Source of the DNA: Ketobacter alkanivorans
GTDB lineage: Bacteria > Pseudomonadota > Gammaproteobacteria > Pseudomonadales > Ketobacteraceae
Direction of reading: 5' to 3'
Assembly (NCBI RefSeq): GCF_002863865.1
Contig: NZ_CP022684.1
Coordinates: 2,137,501 to 2,201,500 of the forward strand
DNA length: 64,000 nt
In this document: one piece after another, positions 44,579 to 53,545 of the stretch
How the letters are laid out: each line of letters starts with the position of its first letter
Numbering within the stretch: position 1 is the first letter of the stretch
The notes under the pieces: generated by a model
Told to the model about the DNA's origin: nothing
Database searches by the model: none
Seen by the model: only the letters and a program-made list of their open reading frames with translations
Translations under genes and position numbers: made by a program

Positions 44579-46228
44579 TTAGAAGCTAGCGGTGTAACTC
44601 AACTCCAGTAGATACGCGGTGGCCTCGCTCGAGAACTCGGTACCCGCGTAGGGATTATAAATAAAGTTATTGAAGTGATCAGAACTGTTGGCATTGGTGC
44701 TGCCTCCGGCAGGCACATGGGCGCTGGCAGTCATATAACCCATACCCACCTCCAACACCTGACTGCCCTGCAACAACCACTCGAAACCCAATGTGTAAAG
44801 CTTGGCATCACCCAACGGCAATAACACATCCTGCTTGTCATTAGGAATCGAGGATTTACGCGGCTCATAACCTGCGCGTAAAGCCAGCCGATCACTGTAA
44901 CGATACTCCACGCCAAAAGCCCAGTTCCAAACGCTCTCATAGTGACGCGGAATCGTCAGCTCGGTTAATTCGGAATAAGGCGACACCAACGTGGCCAACT
45001 TGGTAAAATCCAGCGGCTGATCAAACTCGACTTTCAAACCATCCCAGGCGGCCCAATCGGTCCACTTGGCATCAATATTCAACTGCCATCGAGAAGTGAG
45101 CTGCAGCGCAACGCCGGTGGCAAAATGGGCAGGCGTAATAATCTCCAGCTTTGCATCCCCATATTCAATACCGCGACCATGGGGCGAATCCGCCTGCCCG
45201 GTGGGAAACGCAATGAGCGTATTGATCGCTGAATACAAACCGGAGTTATAAATGCCATCAAAGAAATTCACCCATTCCTCGTTGTATTCCAAACGATAGT
45301 AGCCATCCAGATCCGCAGCACTTTCAAATTGATAAACCATGCCCCAAGTGAGCCAATCCGTAACCTCCCACAACATACCCACATTGAAATTGGGCACCAC
45401 GGCCGTTTCTGCATCGAACTCCAGGCTGGTCACATCGGTGAAAGGCCCAAGCCTGGCACCACCGGGGTCCTGTCCGCAGAAATTGATATAGGGATCAGGA
45501 TCACCAGGGGCCGGACACACCCCCTGATTCTGCAAATCACGGGTCAGGTTCTCACCGAACGCCAACGCCATGTTCGGCACCCGAATTTGAGTCTGGGCGG
45601 TTACCCCCTGCCAGGAGAACCCGAGCGAAGCCCCTACGGATAAACGATCAGTCAGTTCAACAGCAAAAGACGGAGAAAAGTACGTGATCTTCGCCAGGGA
45701 CATGTGCTGCCCCATAAACCGGGCCGGGTCATCTTCATCGCGAATGTAGCCCGCTGCCATGGGCGCATAAACTGCCGTGGCATAAGTCACATCCGTCCCC
45801 ACCGGGTTATAGGAAGCGCCCCCCAACGGCAGAATCAAAACCGGCAGCGGCCACTCGGTGATGCCCTCGGTAAAAGGAATCCGCAAGCCGATGGTGGAGG
45901 TCTCGCTGGTGTTATAGGCCGCTTCATCCACATAACCATTGTTGTCGATGATCGCCTGAGTGGTCTCGTCGTAACCGCCGAATTCAACCGAAAACCCCAT
46001 GGACGCCGCCAGCACTTTGAGATTGAGCTGACGCCCCTTCAAACGAGTCAGGCCTGCCGGGTTGTAATGGATCGAGTCCACGCCAGGTGGGTCGGCTGTC
46101 ACCGCGTTGCCCAACGCTAGCGCCTTGGCGTTGCCCATGGTGAGGTTTTCAACCAGTGCCGCCTGGGTGACAGAGTAAGCAGCCAGACACGCCAGTCCGG
46201 CGAATGTTCGAAATAATCCCTGTTTCAT
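44579..46228 (-). CDS. FadL/OmpP1-type long-chain fatty acid outer-membrane transporter
   Basis: The protein has 549 residues, somewhat longer than E. coli FadL. A signal peptide (cleavage after TQA) is followed by the hallmark plug ALVENLTMGNAKALALGNAVTA, then HYNPAGLTRLKG containing the NPA motif. A 14-strand barrel follows, ending YLLELSYTASF with a C-terminal Phe. FadL proteins let hydrophobic compounds such as fatty acids or aromatic hydrocarbons across the outer membrane. It converges with the TetR gene, and the shared 17-base element lies 35 bases upstream, linking it to the LvaAB-like genes. The ligand may be a hydroxy fatty acid or terpenoid. Confidence 0.88.
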   Translation of the reverse strand: MKQGLFRTFAGLACLAAYSVTQAALVENLTMGNAKALALGNAVTADPPGVDSIHYNPAGLTRLKGRQLNLKVLAASMGFSVEFGGYDETTQAIIDNNGYVDEAAYNTSETSTIGLRIPFTEGITEWPLPVLILPLGGASYNPVGTDVTYATAVYAPMAAGYIRDEDDPARFMGQHMSLAKITYFSPSFAVELTDRLSVGASLGFSWQGVTAQTQIRVPNMALAFGENLTRDLQNQGVCPAPGDPDPYINFCGQDPGGARLGPFTDVTSLEFDAETAVVPNFNVGMLWEVTDWLTWGMVYQFESAADLDGYYRLEYNEEWVNFFDGIYNSGLYSAINTLIAFPTGQADSPHGRGIEYGDAKLEIITPAHFATGVALQLTSRWQLNIDAKWTDWAAWDGLKVEFDQPLDFTKLATLVSPYSELTELTIPRHYESVWNWAFGVEYRYSDRLALRAGYEPRKSSIPNDKQDVLLPLGDAKLYTLGFEWLLQGSQVLEVGMGYMTASAHVPAGGSTNANSSDHFNNFIYNPYAGTEFSSEATAYLLELSYTASF

Positions 46229-46262
46229 AGAACCTGCGCTTGTGTGGTTATTTATTGTTTTT

Positions 46263-46279
46263 AATTAAGCACATGCTCA
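46263..46279 (-). promoter_or_regulatory. 17-base element upstream of the FadL-like gene (candidate operator)
   Basis: On the minus strand this reads TGAGCATGTGCTTAATT, identical to the site at 41387-41403. It ends 35 bases before the FadL-like start, where it would overlap or follow the promoter. The flanking bases differ between the two sites, so the match is confined to the element itself. It is the best evidence that the two transcription units form one regulon. Confidence 0.6.
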
Positions 46280-46352
46280 GTTTATGGGGATTGAATGAGG
46301 AGGACAGGTCGGAACGGGCCAAAATGACTTGCTGGTCACGATCGCAATCAAA

Positions 46353-46376
46353 AAGAGCCGGAATATACCGGCTCTT
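46353..46376 (-). terminator. Intrinsic terminator of btuB
   Basis: AAGAGCCGG and CCGGCTCTT form a 9-bp stem with a 6-base loop, 25 bases after the btuB stop. On the minus strand it is followed by TTTG, giving a short T-tract. Confidence 0.75.
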
Positions 46377-46401
46377 CATCTTTCGGAGAAATCAGATTGG
46401 G

Positions 46402-48243
46402 TTATCTGGGGCTGTAATCCACATAGAACATAGCAAACAACCCTTCTGAATTGTAATTCGTGATCTCTATGTAGTCTTTGTCCAACAGATTATCGATACG
46501 GGTGCGAATGGTCCACTCATCGGTGACATCAAATGAACCACGTAATGCCAATAGGCCATAGCCTGGCAAACGTTCACCTGCATTGTCATATTGCTTGCCT
46601 TGAACATACCAGGAAAATCCGAGCGACCATTTGTCGGTCGATTTGTCCACCTCCAGAGATCCAACCTGACGAGGAGTTAACTGTAAGTCATTATTCGTGA
46701 GCTCGTTAATTGGACGCTGATAAGTCAACGCTACCCCAATATCCAGATCCAATAGGCGTGTACCGTACTGAAACTCCGCGCCTTTAATGCTTACCTGATT
46801 AATGTTTTCAGGGCCGTATATGGCGGGGTTGTAGGCAATCAGATCATCCGCTTTGGTATGGTACACATGAAACGATGCCATTGCAGAATCAAAGAAAGTA
46901 TCCACACCCAATTCAACTGTTCTGGAGTTTTCAGGCTTCAAATTCGGATTGCCATAACCGGGATAGTACAAATCATTATTGGAAGGCGCCTTAAACGCCT
47001 CACCATAGGTTAGTGACATTTTAGTGTCTTCACTAAACCGAAAGGCGACACCGCCATCACCGGTCAGTTCGCTGCCAAACACCTCATCATCATCGTGCCT
47101 CACGCCGCCTTCCAAAGTGAACACGCCAAGGGTAGAGCTTGCGTTCAGATAACCGGAGAACCGGTCTCGATCAGTGCGATCGTAATCAGCGTACCCCAGG
47201 TCGTAACTGGCATCTTCAACGTCGTAATCAACGCCAAAGCTCACTCGATTGGAATCATCAACTTGATAGGTATTTTCCCAGCTCGCCTGATCTCTGATCA
47301 CCTTGCCATGACCATAGTTATACACATTAAACGGGTCATCGCTGATGTATTCTTCGTTGAAGCGGCCGTATTGCAACTTACTGATCAAGTGGTCTAAGTT
47401 GAGTTCAGCGCCGACGGTTGCAAGTAAAGAATCAGACTCAGTGGATGGATAACCGTAATAACCATCCCAATCAAGGGCAGATTCATTTCGCACCAACGAA
47501 ACAAAACCATCGATTTGGTCAGAAAAACTGGCTACGCCCTTGTACGAAAGGTTCGACTTGCGATATCCATCGTCATCATAGTCAATCCAATCCAGCCCCA
47601 TATAGTGGTCATCTGAATACTGATTATCGAAGCCATCGGATTCTACGTGAGACAAGGAAAGGCTATAGGTTGAACTATCGGTAGAACCCGTGGCCGTCAC
47701 TGAGCCTTCGCGGGTGTTATCACTGCCGTAACCCGCACTATAACGTACACCATCTTTTTTCCCTGAGCGGGTAAATATCTGGATGACACCCCCCAAAGCT
47801 GCTGAGCCATACAAGCTGGATTTGGGGCCCCGTACGATTTCAATACGCTCAATCTGGTCAACCGGAATTTGCTGAATATCCACGTCACCGCTGGTGCCGC
47901 TCTCGATACGCACACCGTCCACCAAGACCAGCGTTCCAGAAGCACCCATTCCGCGCAGGCTCACACTGCTGTTGGCACCACGACCACCACGCCGACGCAC
48001 ATTTACGCCAGGAACCGTCTTTAAAACCTGATACAGGTTTCTAGCCTGAGTACGTTGAATATCTTCTTCCGTAATTACGGTGGTGGAGGCCAACGTATCT
48101 TTTAACGCAACCGGGGCGCGTGATGCAGTCACCACCACCTCATCCCCCATCATGGGCGTATAGGCCGCCATCTGAAGGTTTTCTTCTGCATAGGAATGTG
48201 AAACAACAACACCGAAACCGGCAACGAACAATCGCAACTTCAT
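46402..48243 (-). CDS. btuB: TonB-dependent vitamin B12 receptor BtuB
   Basis: The protein has 613 residues, the usual BtuB length. Signal peptide (cleavage near SYA), a TonB-box-like GDEVVVTASRAP, and a plug domain with VLKTVPGVNVRRRGGRGANSSVSLRGMGASGTLVLVDGVRI and IERIEIVRGPKSSLYGSAALGGVIQI precede the barrel. The C-terminus ends FAMFYVDYSPR, without the usual terminal aromatic. The cobalamin riboswitch immediately upstream confirms B12 as substrate. It takes cobalamin into the periplasm using TonB energy. No BtuCDF transporter genes adjoin it. Confidence 0.93.
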   Translation of the reverse strand: MKLRLFVAGFGVVVSHSYAEENLQMAAYTPMMGDEVVVTASRAPVALKDTLASTTVITEEDIQRTQARNLYQVLKTVPGVNVRRRGGRGANSSVSLRGMGASGTLVLVDGVRIESGTSGDVDIQQIPVDQIERIEIVRGPKSSLYGSAALGGVIQIFTRSGKKDGVRYSAGYGSDNTREGSVTATGSTDSSTYSLSLSHVESDGFDNQYSDDHYMGLDWIDYDDDGYRKSNLSYKGVASFSDQIDGFVSLVRNESALDWDGYYGYPSTESDSLLATVGAELNLDHLISKLQYGRFNEEYISDDPFNVYNYGHGKVIRDQASWENTYQVDDSNRVSFGVDYDVEDASYDLGYADYDRTDRDRFSGYLNASSTLGVFTLEGGVRHDDDEVFGSELTGDGGVAFRFSEDTKMSLTYGEAFKAPSNNDLYYPGYGNPNLKPENSRTVELGVDTFFDSAMASFHVYHTKADDLIAYNPAIYGPENINQVSIKGAEFQYGTRLLDLDIGVALTYQRPINELTNNDLQLTPRQVGSLEVDKSTDKWSLGFSWYVQGKQYDNAGERLPGYGLLALRGSFDVTDEWTIRTRIDNLLDKDYIEITNYNSEGLFAMFYVDYSPR

Positions 48244-48429
48244 GCAATACCCCTAAATGTAAAAAACAAAGGACAACGTGAGTCCCGAAGGGCTGCAATC
48301 AGCACAAAAAGGTAAGCACAACAGAGCCTATCCGCCTTCGGAAACCACACTGGGTATCGTCACCGTGACGGTATACGCACCAATAAAAACCCGTTACTGG
48401 TAGGTGACGAGCACGCATCACTGCACAGG
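48244..48429. other. btuB leader between riboswitch and start codon
   Basis: No gene is visible here. The stretch contains inverted repeats such as the GTCACCGTGAC palindrome near 48359-48369, likely the expression platform (terminator or RBS-sequestering hairpin) of the riboswitch. Confidence 0.5.
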
Positions 48430-48625
48430 CAGTTTGATCCGTGTGATGGCAGGTCTCCTGGCTTGCGTGTCATCGCGTTTTTCGGCCTTCCCAGTTTCCC
48501 AGTGGCCGTGGGTGAAAAACGCTCTTCGCTTACAGTTGCGGGGACAGCCGCGGACTCCACATCCCGAGTTATATCGGGGTAGTTTCACCGCGTTCCCATT
48601 TAATCCTTCGCAGGAACCATCGGCG
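48430..48625 (-). ncRNA. Cobalamin riboswitch controlling btuB
   Basis: On the minus strand the leader contains the core elements in order: GGGAACGCGGTGAAA, then GGCTGTCCCCGCAACTGTAA-like sequence in the 48530s, then a CCACTGGG-type arm, then the B12 box AGCCAGGAGACCTGCC at 48463-48448. This order and sequence are those of cobalamin (AdoCbl) riboswitches. About 205 bases separate the B12 box from the btuB ATG. When B12 is abundant, binding should repress btuB. The exact 5' and 3' limits are estimates. Confidence 0.93.
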
Positions 48626-48706
48626 GCCTAGTCTAGGGATTGCGACGCATTAGTCAAGGAATTCAGTGCTAAACTGATTAGCAGCAATCCACTTTTGAGG
48701 TGAATT

Positions 48707-48964
48707 ATGGGCCGCCCCACGAAACAAGAACTGACCGAAGCACTGGCCGAAGCAGCACGTATGCGGGAACAAGGACAAGACCCAAACCACATAGCCAAGT
48801 CATTGTTAAATCACGATTATCGTCTGAAACTGCTGGAACAACTGTACGATCAGGTGGAGCATTATCTGCGCTCAGGTCAGAGCAGCACAGAACACAGCAA
48901 ACTCACCCGGCTGATGGAAAAGGTCCGCAGCGAAGAGCGCCACCCAGGGCTGGACTCGCACTAG
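48707..48964 (+). CDS. Small conserved-looking protein of unknown function
   Basis: The ATG at 48707 has GAGGTG 6 bases upstream and gives 85 residues. I do not recognise the family with certainty. It begins GRPTKQELTEALAEAARMREQG and has a helical, charged pattern throughout, without signal peptide or membrane helix. The overlapping reading frame at 48700-49005 lacks a supported start and has a low-complexity, Arg/Pro/Thr-rich translation, so it was discarded. The gene lies between the divergent btuB leader and the convergent cmoB. Confidence 0.65.
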   Translation: MGRPTKQELTEALAEAARMREQGQDPNHIAKSLLNHDYRLKLLEQLYDQVEHYLRSGQSSTEHSKLTRLMEKVRSEERHPGLDSH

Positions 48965-48985
48965 GCTTTGCATCATTACAGCGAT

Positions 48986-49951
48986 TTAGGCCTCTGCCAG
49001 AATGATCGCCCGCCGCGGCCCCGGATAACCTTCGATGGTGCGCTGGGGGTCGGAGGGGTCCAGAAAGTCTGGCAGGGATTGAAAGGTCATCCAGTCCGTT
49101 GAGCGCTGTTCTTGCACGCTGGTGGCGGTCACATCCACACAGCGCACGTTCTTGAAGCGAACCTTCTGCAGCCACTGAATCAAGGTCGGCACCGAAGGCA
49201 AAAACCACACATTACCCATCCGAGCGTAACGCCCGTCGGGCACCAGCACCTGGCCCTGCTCTGCCTCGATAATCAAGGTTTCCAGCACCAGCTGCCCACC
49301 GGGGCGCAGTAGATCCCGTAACTCGATCAAATGATCGAAAGGGGAGCGGCGGTGGTACAGCACCCCCATAGAAAACACGGTATCAAAAGCACGCATTTCC
49401 GCCGGCAGATGCTCTATACCCAACGGCAAATGGTATACCGGCTGGGGCCCGGTGAAATGCTCGATGGCACGAAACTGCATCTGAAACAACAAAGAAGGGT
49501 CGACACCGATGGTCATGGCAGCACCCGCCCCCAGCATACGCCACAGGTGGTAACCACTGCCGCAGCCGATATCCAACACAGTGCGCCCGTGCAAGGGGTC
49601 AATATGGGGTGCTAGCCGATCCCATTTCCAGTCCGAGCGCCACTCTGTATCGACATGAACACCGCAAAGCTCGAAAGGCCCCTTACGCCAGGGGTGCAGG
49701 CCTCGCAGACATTGCTCAATTTGCTGGCGGACAGACGCATCACAATCATCGACCTGCCCGACTCGCACGGCGGACGCATCAAAGGCCATGGATGACACCG
49801 CCACTTGGGGCAGCCCGTTCAGCGCCTGCTGCCACCGCTCATAGTCACCGTGCTTGTCGGGCTCAACTGCTGCCAGCATTCGGCTTAGATGATCAGCAAA
49901 AGGGGCCAGTCCGGTTTGGGAGATATGCTTAAAAAATCGTGAATAATCCAT
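48986..49951 (-). CDS. cmoB: tRNA U34 carboxymethyltransferase CmoB
   Basis: The protein has 321 residues, as in E. coli. It transfers the carboxymethyl group of carboxy-SAM to 5-hydroxyuridine at the tRNA wobble position. The N-terminal WQQALNGLP region and PWRKGPFELCGVHVDTEWRSDWKWDRL are family signatures. The SAM-site motif is VLDIGCGSGYHLWRM. It is 17 bases downstream of cmoA and clearly co-transcribed. The C-terminal DFLDPSDPQRTIEGYPGPRRAI tail is typical. Confidence 0.96.
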   Translation of the reverse strand: MDYSRFFKHISQTGLAPFADHLSRMLAAVEPDKHGDYERWQQALNGLPQVAVSSMAFDASAVRVGQVDDCDASVRQQIEQCLRGLHPWRKGPFELCGVHVDTEWRSDWKWDRLAPHIDPLHGRTVLDIGCGSGYHLWRMLGAGAAMTIGVDPSLLFQMQFRAIEHFTGPQPVYHLPLGIEHLPAEMRAFDTVFSMGVLYHRRSPFDHLIELRDLLRPGGQLVLETLIIEAEQGQVLVPDGRYARMGNVWFLPSVPTLIQWLQKVRFKNVRCVDVTATSVQEQRSTDWMTFQSLPDFLDPSDPQRTIEGYPGPRRAIILAEA

Positions 49952-49968
49952 GAATTAACTACATCAGG

Positions 49969-50706
49969 CTATTTAATGGCGATGAATGAGGCAAAGTTAA
50001 AGCACTGAAACCAGCAATATACCTGCTGAAAACCCGCCCTTTGCAGACGCTGAATGTGATCCTGCGCCGATTCAGGTATCAACACATTTTCAATGGCCTG
50101 CCGCTTCTGGCTGATTTCCAGATCGCTGTAGCCGTTAAGGCGTTTGAACTCGTGATGCCAATCGGTAAAACACTCTTGCTGTACTGCCGCAGGCAAGCGA
50201 ACTTTCTCGGATAAAATCAAGCCGCCACCGGGGTTCATGCCGCAGTACAGACGCGCCAGCAAATCTTCGCGCTGGTCTAACGGCACAAACTGCAGGGTGT
50301 AGTTCAAGGCAATAAGCGAGGCATTTTCGATGGGGGTGGACTGAATGTCCTCGCAGCGCAGTTGCACCGGGCTGGGGGACAGATCCGATGCGATATTGCT
50401 GCGACAACGCTCAATCATGGGCTCGGCATTATCCACAGCTACGATGGTAACATCCGGCTGCTGAATATGTCGGCGCAACGCCAAGGTGGCAGCGCCTTGG
50501 GAACAACCCAGATCGTAAACACGGGAGCCTTGCGTGACCAGCTTACTGGCAAAGACTCCCAGCATGGCGATGACCGTTTCATAACCCGGCACCGAACGCC
50601 GAATCATATCCGGAAACACGCTGGCCACCTGCTCATCAAAGGCAAAGTCCACCAGATGAGGCTGGGGTTTGGCAAACAGGGTGTCTTGGGAGGGTTTATC
50701 ACTCAT
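49969..50706 (-). CDS. cmoA: Carboxy-S-adenosyl-L-methionine synthase CmoA
   Basis: The ATG at 50706 gives 245 residues and begins MSDKPSQDTLF, matching the family's N-terminus; a GTG at 50730 would add eight residues. CmoA makes carboxy-SAM from SAM and prephenate for CmoB. FDEQVASVFPDMIRRSVPGYE and VYDLGCSQGAATLALRR are diagnostic, followed by VDNAEPMIERCR. It is followed by cmoB in the same operon. The gene upstream ends 80 bases before it, so it may have its own promoter. Confidence 0.95.
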   Translation of the reverse strand: MSDKPSQDTLFAKPQPHLVDFAFDEQVASVFPDMIRRSVPGYETVIAMLGVFASKLVTQGSRVYDLGCSQGAATLALRRHIQQPDVTIVAVDNAEPMIERCRSNIASDLSPSPVQLRCEDIQSTPIENASLIALNYTLQFVPLDQREDLLARLYCGMNPGGGLILSEKVRLPAAVQQECFTDWHHEFKRLNGYSDLEISQKRQAIENVLIPESAQDHIQRLQRAGFQQVYCWFQCFNFASFIAIK

Positions 50707-50785
50707 GGTAGGCTTCGATACCGGTATCACCTGGGCAGAATGGGTGCATTCTAGCCCGAGGCAACACCAATGCCAAACCGCTTAA

Positions 50786-51475
50786 TCAGCGCTCGGCGGT
50801 GACGATCAGGGTCTCGAAGTAGTTGGCCAAATGCAGCATCTGCTCGTCATCGAGCTTTTTGAACACTTTATTGACCACGCCATGTCCAGCAGCCTGACAG
50901 GTAGCGATCGCGCCATCGGCAATTTTACGCACCACAAAACCGTGCTTGAGCAAGCCAATGGCGCGTTTCATAAGGCCTTCCAGCAACAGATCCACCGTCA
51001 GTGACATCAGCTCGGACAGCTCATCCCGATTGCCCGCCACATCACCGGCCTGGATACCACCAACTACTCGCTTCATGCGGTCGTAAGTCGCTTTATCCAT
51101 CTCGCAACCGGTGCCAGCCTTGCCGTTGTCTGCCTGCTGGGGCCGAATGTAGATTTCATCCACAAAGCTTATCATCGGATCCAGCTCCTGGTTGCTGCGC
51201 TTTTTAAGCAGGTGAGGCATCAACATCTTGGAGGTTTTACCGATCACATCAGCGGTGGAGTGCACCACCTTGGTGGACATATTGCTAAGGCCGATTGCAT
51301 CCACGGTTCCCACCAGAAAGGCATGCAGCATTTCCGGTATGAAATAATCCATGGTGCTTTCCATCAAAGGAACGTGGCTTTCTTTCACGCCCCGCGCGCG
51401 ACGATCCAGCAGTTCAATCGCTGCGCCTTCCAGCTCCTTGGAGGAGGCAAACGCCAGGTAATATTTAGTTGGCAT
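50786..51475 (-). CDS. Unknown protein downstream of acyl-CoA dehydrogenase
   Basis: I do not recognise this 229-residue protein. It has no signal peptide and no obvious catalytic motif. It appears mostly helical, with amphipathic segments such as EMLHAFLVGTVDAIGLSNM and LMSLTVDLLLEGLMKRAIGLLKHGF that could associate with membranes or lipids. It lies 30 bases after the acyl-CoA dehydrogenase gene and is probably in that operon, which suggests a role in acyl-CoA or lipid handling. The start at 51475 is the only good Met. Confidence 0.6.
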   Translation of the reverse strand: MPTKYYLAFASSKELEGAAIELLDRRARGVKESHVPLMESTMDYFIPEMLHAFLVGTVDAIGLSNMSTKVVHSTADVIGKTSKMLMPHLLKKRSNQELDPMISFVDEIYIRPQQADNGKAGTGCEMDKATYDRMKRVVGGIQAGDVAGNRDELSELMSLTVDLLLEGLMKRAIGLLKHGFVVRKIADGAIATCQAAGHGVVNKVFKKLDDEQMLHLANYFETLIVTAER

Positions 51476-51505
51476 GGTGTCTAATCCTGTTTCTTGTTTT
51501 GGTTC

Positions 51506-52708
51506 TTACAAACCCCATTTGAAGAAGTCATGCTTCTCGGACAGATAGTATTTTGACAATACCATCTTGTGGATCTCAGAAGCGCCATCCACCAAACGTG
51601 CCTGTCGGGCGTAGCGGTAGATCCACTCGATTATCGTGTCCTTAGAATAGCCACGGGCACCACACAATTGAATGGCGGTATCGGCAGCCTTGTGCAGCGT
51701 ATCGGCCACTTGAATTTTGGCAATGGATATTTCCTTGCGGGCAAAATCGCCCTGATCCAGTTTCCAGGCAGCATTCATCGTTAACAAGCGGCCAATATGG
51801 ATCTCTTTGGCCACATCCCCCATCATCCACTGCACCCCTTCATGGCCAGACAGGGTGGTGCCGAAGCTCATGCGGTTCTCTACATAACCACCGGCAATTT
51901 CCATGCAGCGTTTGGCCAACCCCAGCCAGCGCATGCAGTGGGTCAGGCGCGCCGTACCCAGTCGGATCTGGGTCACCTTGAGGCCATCGCCTACTTCCAG
52001 CAGGCGGTTTTCATCGGGAATTTCCAGGCCGTCGAATCTCAGTTCACAGTGGCCACCGTGCTCTTCCGGCCCCATGATGGGGATGCGACGCACGATTTCC
52101 CAACCGGGCTGATCCTTATCGAACAGAAAAGCAGTGAGCCCCTTGCGCTCATCATCCGAAGTTTTGGCAACCAGGATAAACGTCTGCGCACCTTCGGCAC
52201 CGGTAATAAACCATTTGCGACCATTCACAATCCACTTGTCGCCCACTTTTTCTGCGCGGGTGTAGGTGAGGCTGGGATCGGAACCGCAGCCGCCATCAGG
52301 CTCGGTCATGGCAAAAGCAGAACGCACCTTGCCATCTATGATGGGCTGCAACCAACGATCTTTCAGTGCGTCGGTTTTCAGGATTTTGTTGAGCACGATC
52401 ATGTTGCCGTCGTCCGGTGGCGCACAGTTAAACGCCACTGGCCCAAAAGGCGAACGGGCGGCTTCTTCATACAGCGCAGCCATGCCCACAATGCCCAAAT
52501 CACGGCCACCGCGCTCTTTCGGTAACTGAAACCCCCACAAACCCTGGGCTTTCGCCTTCTCACGCACGGCCGCCACCACACTTTCTTTCAGGTTTTCATG
52601 CGCATCAAAATTAGCCTTGTCGGATTCCAGTGGAATCACTTCTTTTTCAACAAAATCACGCACCTGCAAACGGGTGGTTTCAATCTCTTGCGGTAAAGTA
52701 AAATCCAT
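51506..52708 (-). CDS. Acyl-CoA dehydrogenase, ACAD10/11 (LvaC)-like
   Basis: The protein has 400 residues with the full acyl-CoA dehydrogenase plan: N-terminal helical domain, FAMTEPDGGCGSDPSLTYTRA (FAD/substrate loop), WIVNGRKWFITGA, and C-terminal QLCGARGYSKDTIIEWIYRYARQARLVDGASEIHKMVL. The DGASEIHK motif and the overall look resemble ACAD10/11 and LvaC, which remove phosphate from 4-phosphoacyl-CoA to give an enoyl-CoA. It is followed by an unknown gene and preceded by an SDR (LvaD-like). Ordinary beta-oxidation of a branched acid is the alternative. Confidence 0.82.
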   Translation of the reverse strand: MDFTLPQEIETTRLQVRDFVEKEVIPLESDKANFDAHENLKESVVAAVREKAKAQGLWGFQLPKERGGRDLGIVGMAALYEEAARSPFGPVAFNCAPPDDGNMIVLNKILKTDALKDRWLQPIIDGKVRSAFAMTEPDGGCGSDPSLTYTRAEKVGDKWIVNGRKWFITGAEGAQTFILVAKTSDDERKGLTAFLFDKDQPGWEIVRRIPIMGPEEHGGHCELRFDGLEIPDENRLLEVGDGLKVTQIRLGTARLTHCMRWLGLAKRCMEIAGGYVENRMSFGTTLSGHEGVQWMMGDVAKEIHIGRLLTMNAAWKLDQGDFARKEISIAKIQVADTLHKAADTAIQLCGARGYSKDTIIEWIYRYARQARLVDGASEIHKMVLSKYYLSEKHDFFKWGL

Positions 52709-52749
52709 AACGCCCTCTGTAAAAAATCAAAATAAAAAGTCGAACCAAT

Positions 52750-53520
52750 TTAGAGCTTGCTGACCGCGTGCCCACCATCCACGGAGATAACGGAGCCGGT
52801 CATATATTTGGAGGCATCCGACGCGAGCAGCAACAGCGGCCCTAACAAATCGTCGATTTCCCCCAGTTGCTTTTGTGGAATACGCTGGATCATGCGCTTG
52901 CCACCATCGGTTTCAAAATAATCACGATTGATATCGGTGAGGATGTAACCGGGGCAGATGGCATTCACTCGAATACCGTAATCCGCCAACTCCAGCGCCA
53001 TTGCCTTGGTCAACTGGATCAGACCCGCCTTGGACGCGCTGTAATGAGCCAGATAACTGGTAACCCGCAACCCCAGCACCGAGGCGATATTGATGATGGA
53101 GCCATGCTTGCCCTGCTCATTCATGCGCCGGGCACCCTCTTGCGCCACCAGAAACGCCCCCTTCAGGTTGGTATCCAATACCTTGTCCCATTCCTCTTCG
53201 GTGATGCCCAACACGGGGTTGCTAAGGCCGATGCCTGCGTTATTCACCACCACATCCACACAGCCAAAAGCGGCTTCCGCCTGGTTGTAGGCCTCCACGA
53301 TGGAATGACGATCCGCCACATCCATGGTCACCGCCAAACAGCGGCCACCATCGCTCTCAATCTCTTCCTCCAACGCCAGCAAAGGGTCTCGACGCCGGGC
53401 CGCCACCACCAACTTGGCCCCCTGCCGGGCCAGCACTGGCGCAAACCGCTGCCCAAAGCCGCTGGAAGCACCGGTAACCAACACCACTTTGCCTGCAAGG
53501 CTGAAATTCACATCACTCAT
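52750..53520 (-). CDS. Short-chain dehydrogenase/reductase (LvaD/FabG-like)
   Basis: The ATG at 53520 has AAGGAT about 10 bases upstream and gives 256 residues. TGASSGFG (residues 16-23), NNAGIG, the Ser in NIASVLG and the YSASK pair are intact. The C-terminal ASKYMTGSVISVDGGH is typical of FabG-like SDRs. It lies 41 bases upstream of the acyl-CoA dehydrogenase and is probably co-transcribed. In the lva pathway the equivalent SDR acts on the hydroxyacyl-CoA with LvaC; that role is inferred here. Confidence 0.82.
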   Translation of the reverse strand: MSDVNFSLAGKVVLVTGASSGFGQRFAPVLARQGAKLVVAARRRDPLLALEEEIESDGGRCLAVTMDVADRHSIVEAYNQAEAAFGCVDVVVNNAGIGLSNPVLGITEEEWDKVLDTNLKGAFLVAQEGARRMNEQGKHGSIINIASVLGLRVTSYLAHYSASKAGLIQLTKAMALELADYGIRVNAICPGYILTDINRDYFETDGGKRMIQRIPQKQLGEIDDLLGPLLLLASDASKYMTGSVISVDGGHAVSKL

Positions 53521-53545
53521 GGCTAAATCCTTATTTTTATAGCTG

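Noticed and set aside
48700..49005. A 101-codon frame overlapping the small gene at 48707
   Set aside because: The start at 48707 has the better-placed GAGGTG and a coherent helical product; this frame is Arg/Thr/Pro-rich and runs into cmoB.
51797..52525. A 242-codon open frame opposite the acyl-CoA dehydrogenase
   Set aside because: Fully contained in the dehydrogenase gene, without recognisable motifs or start signal.
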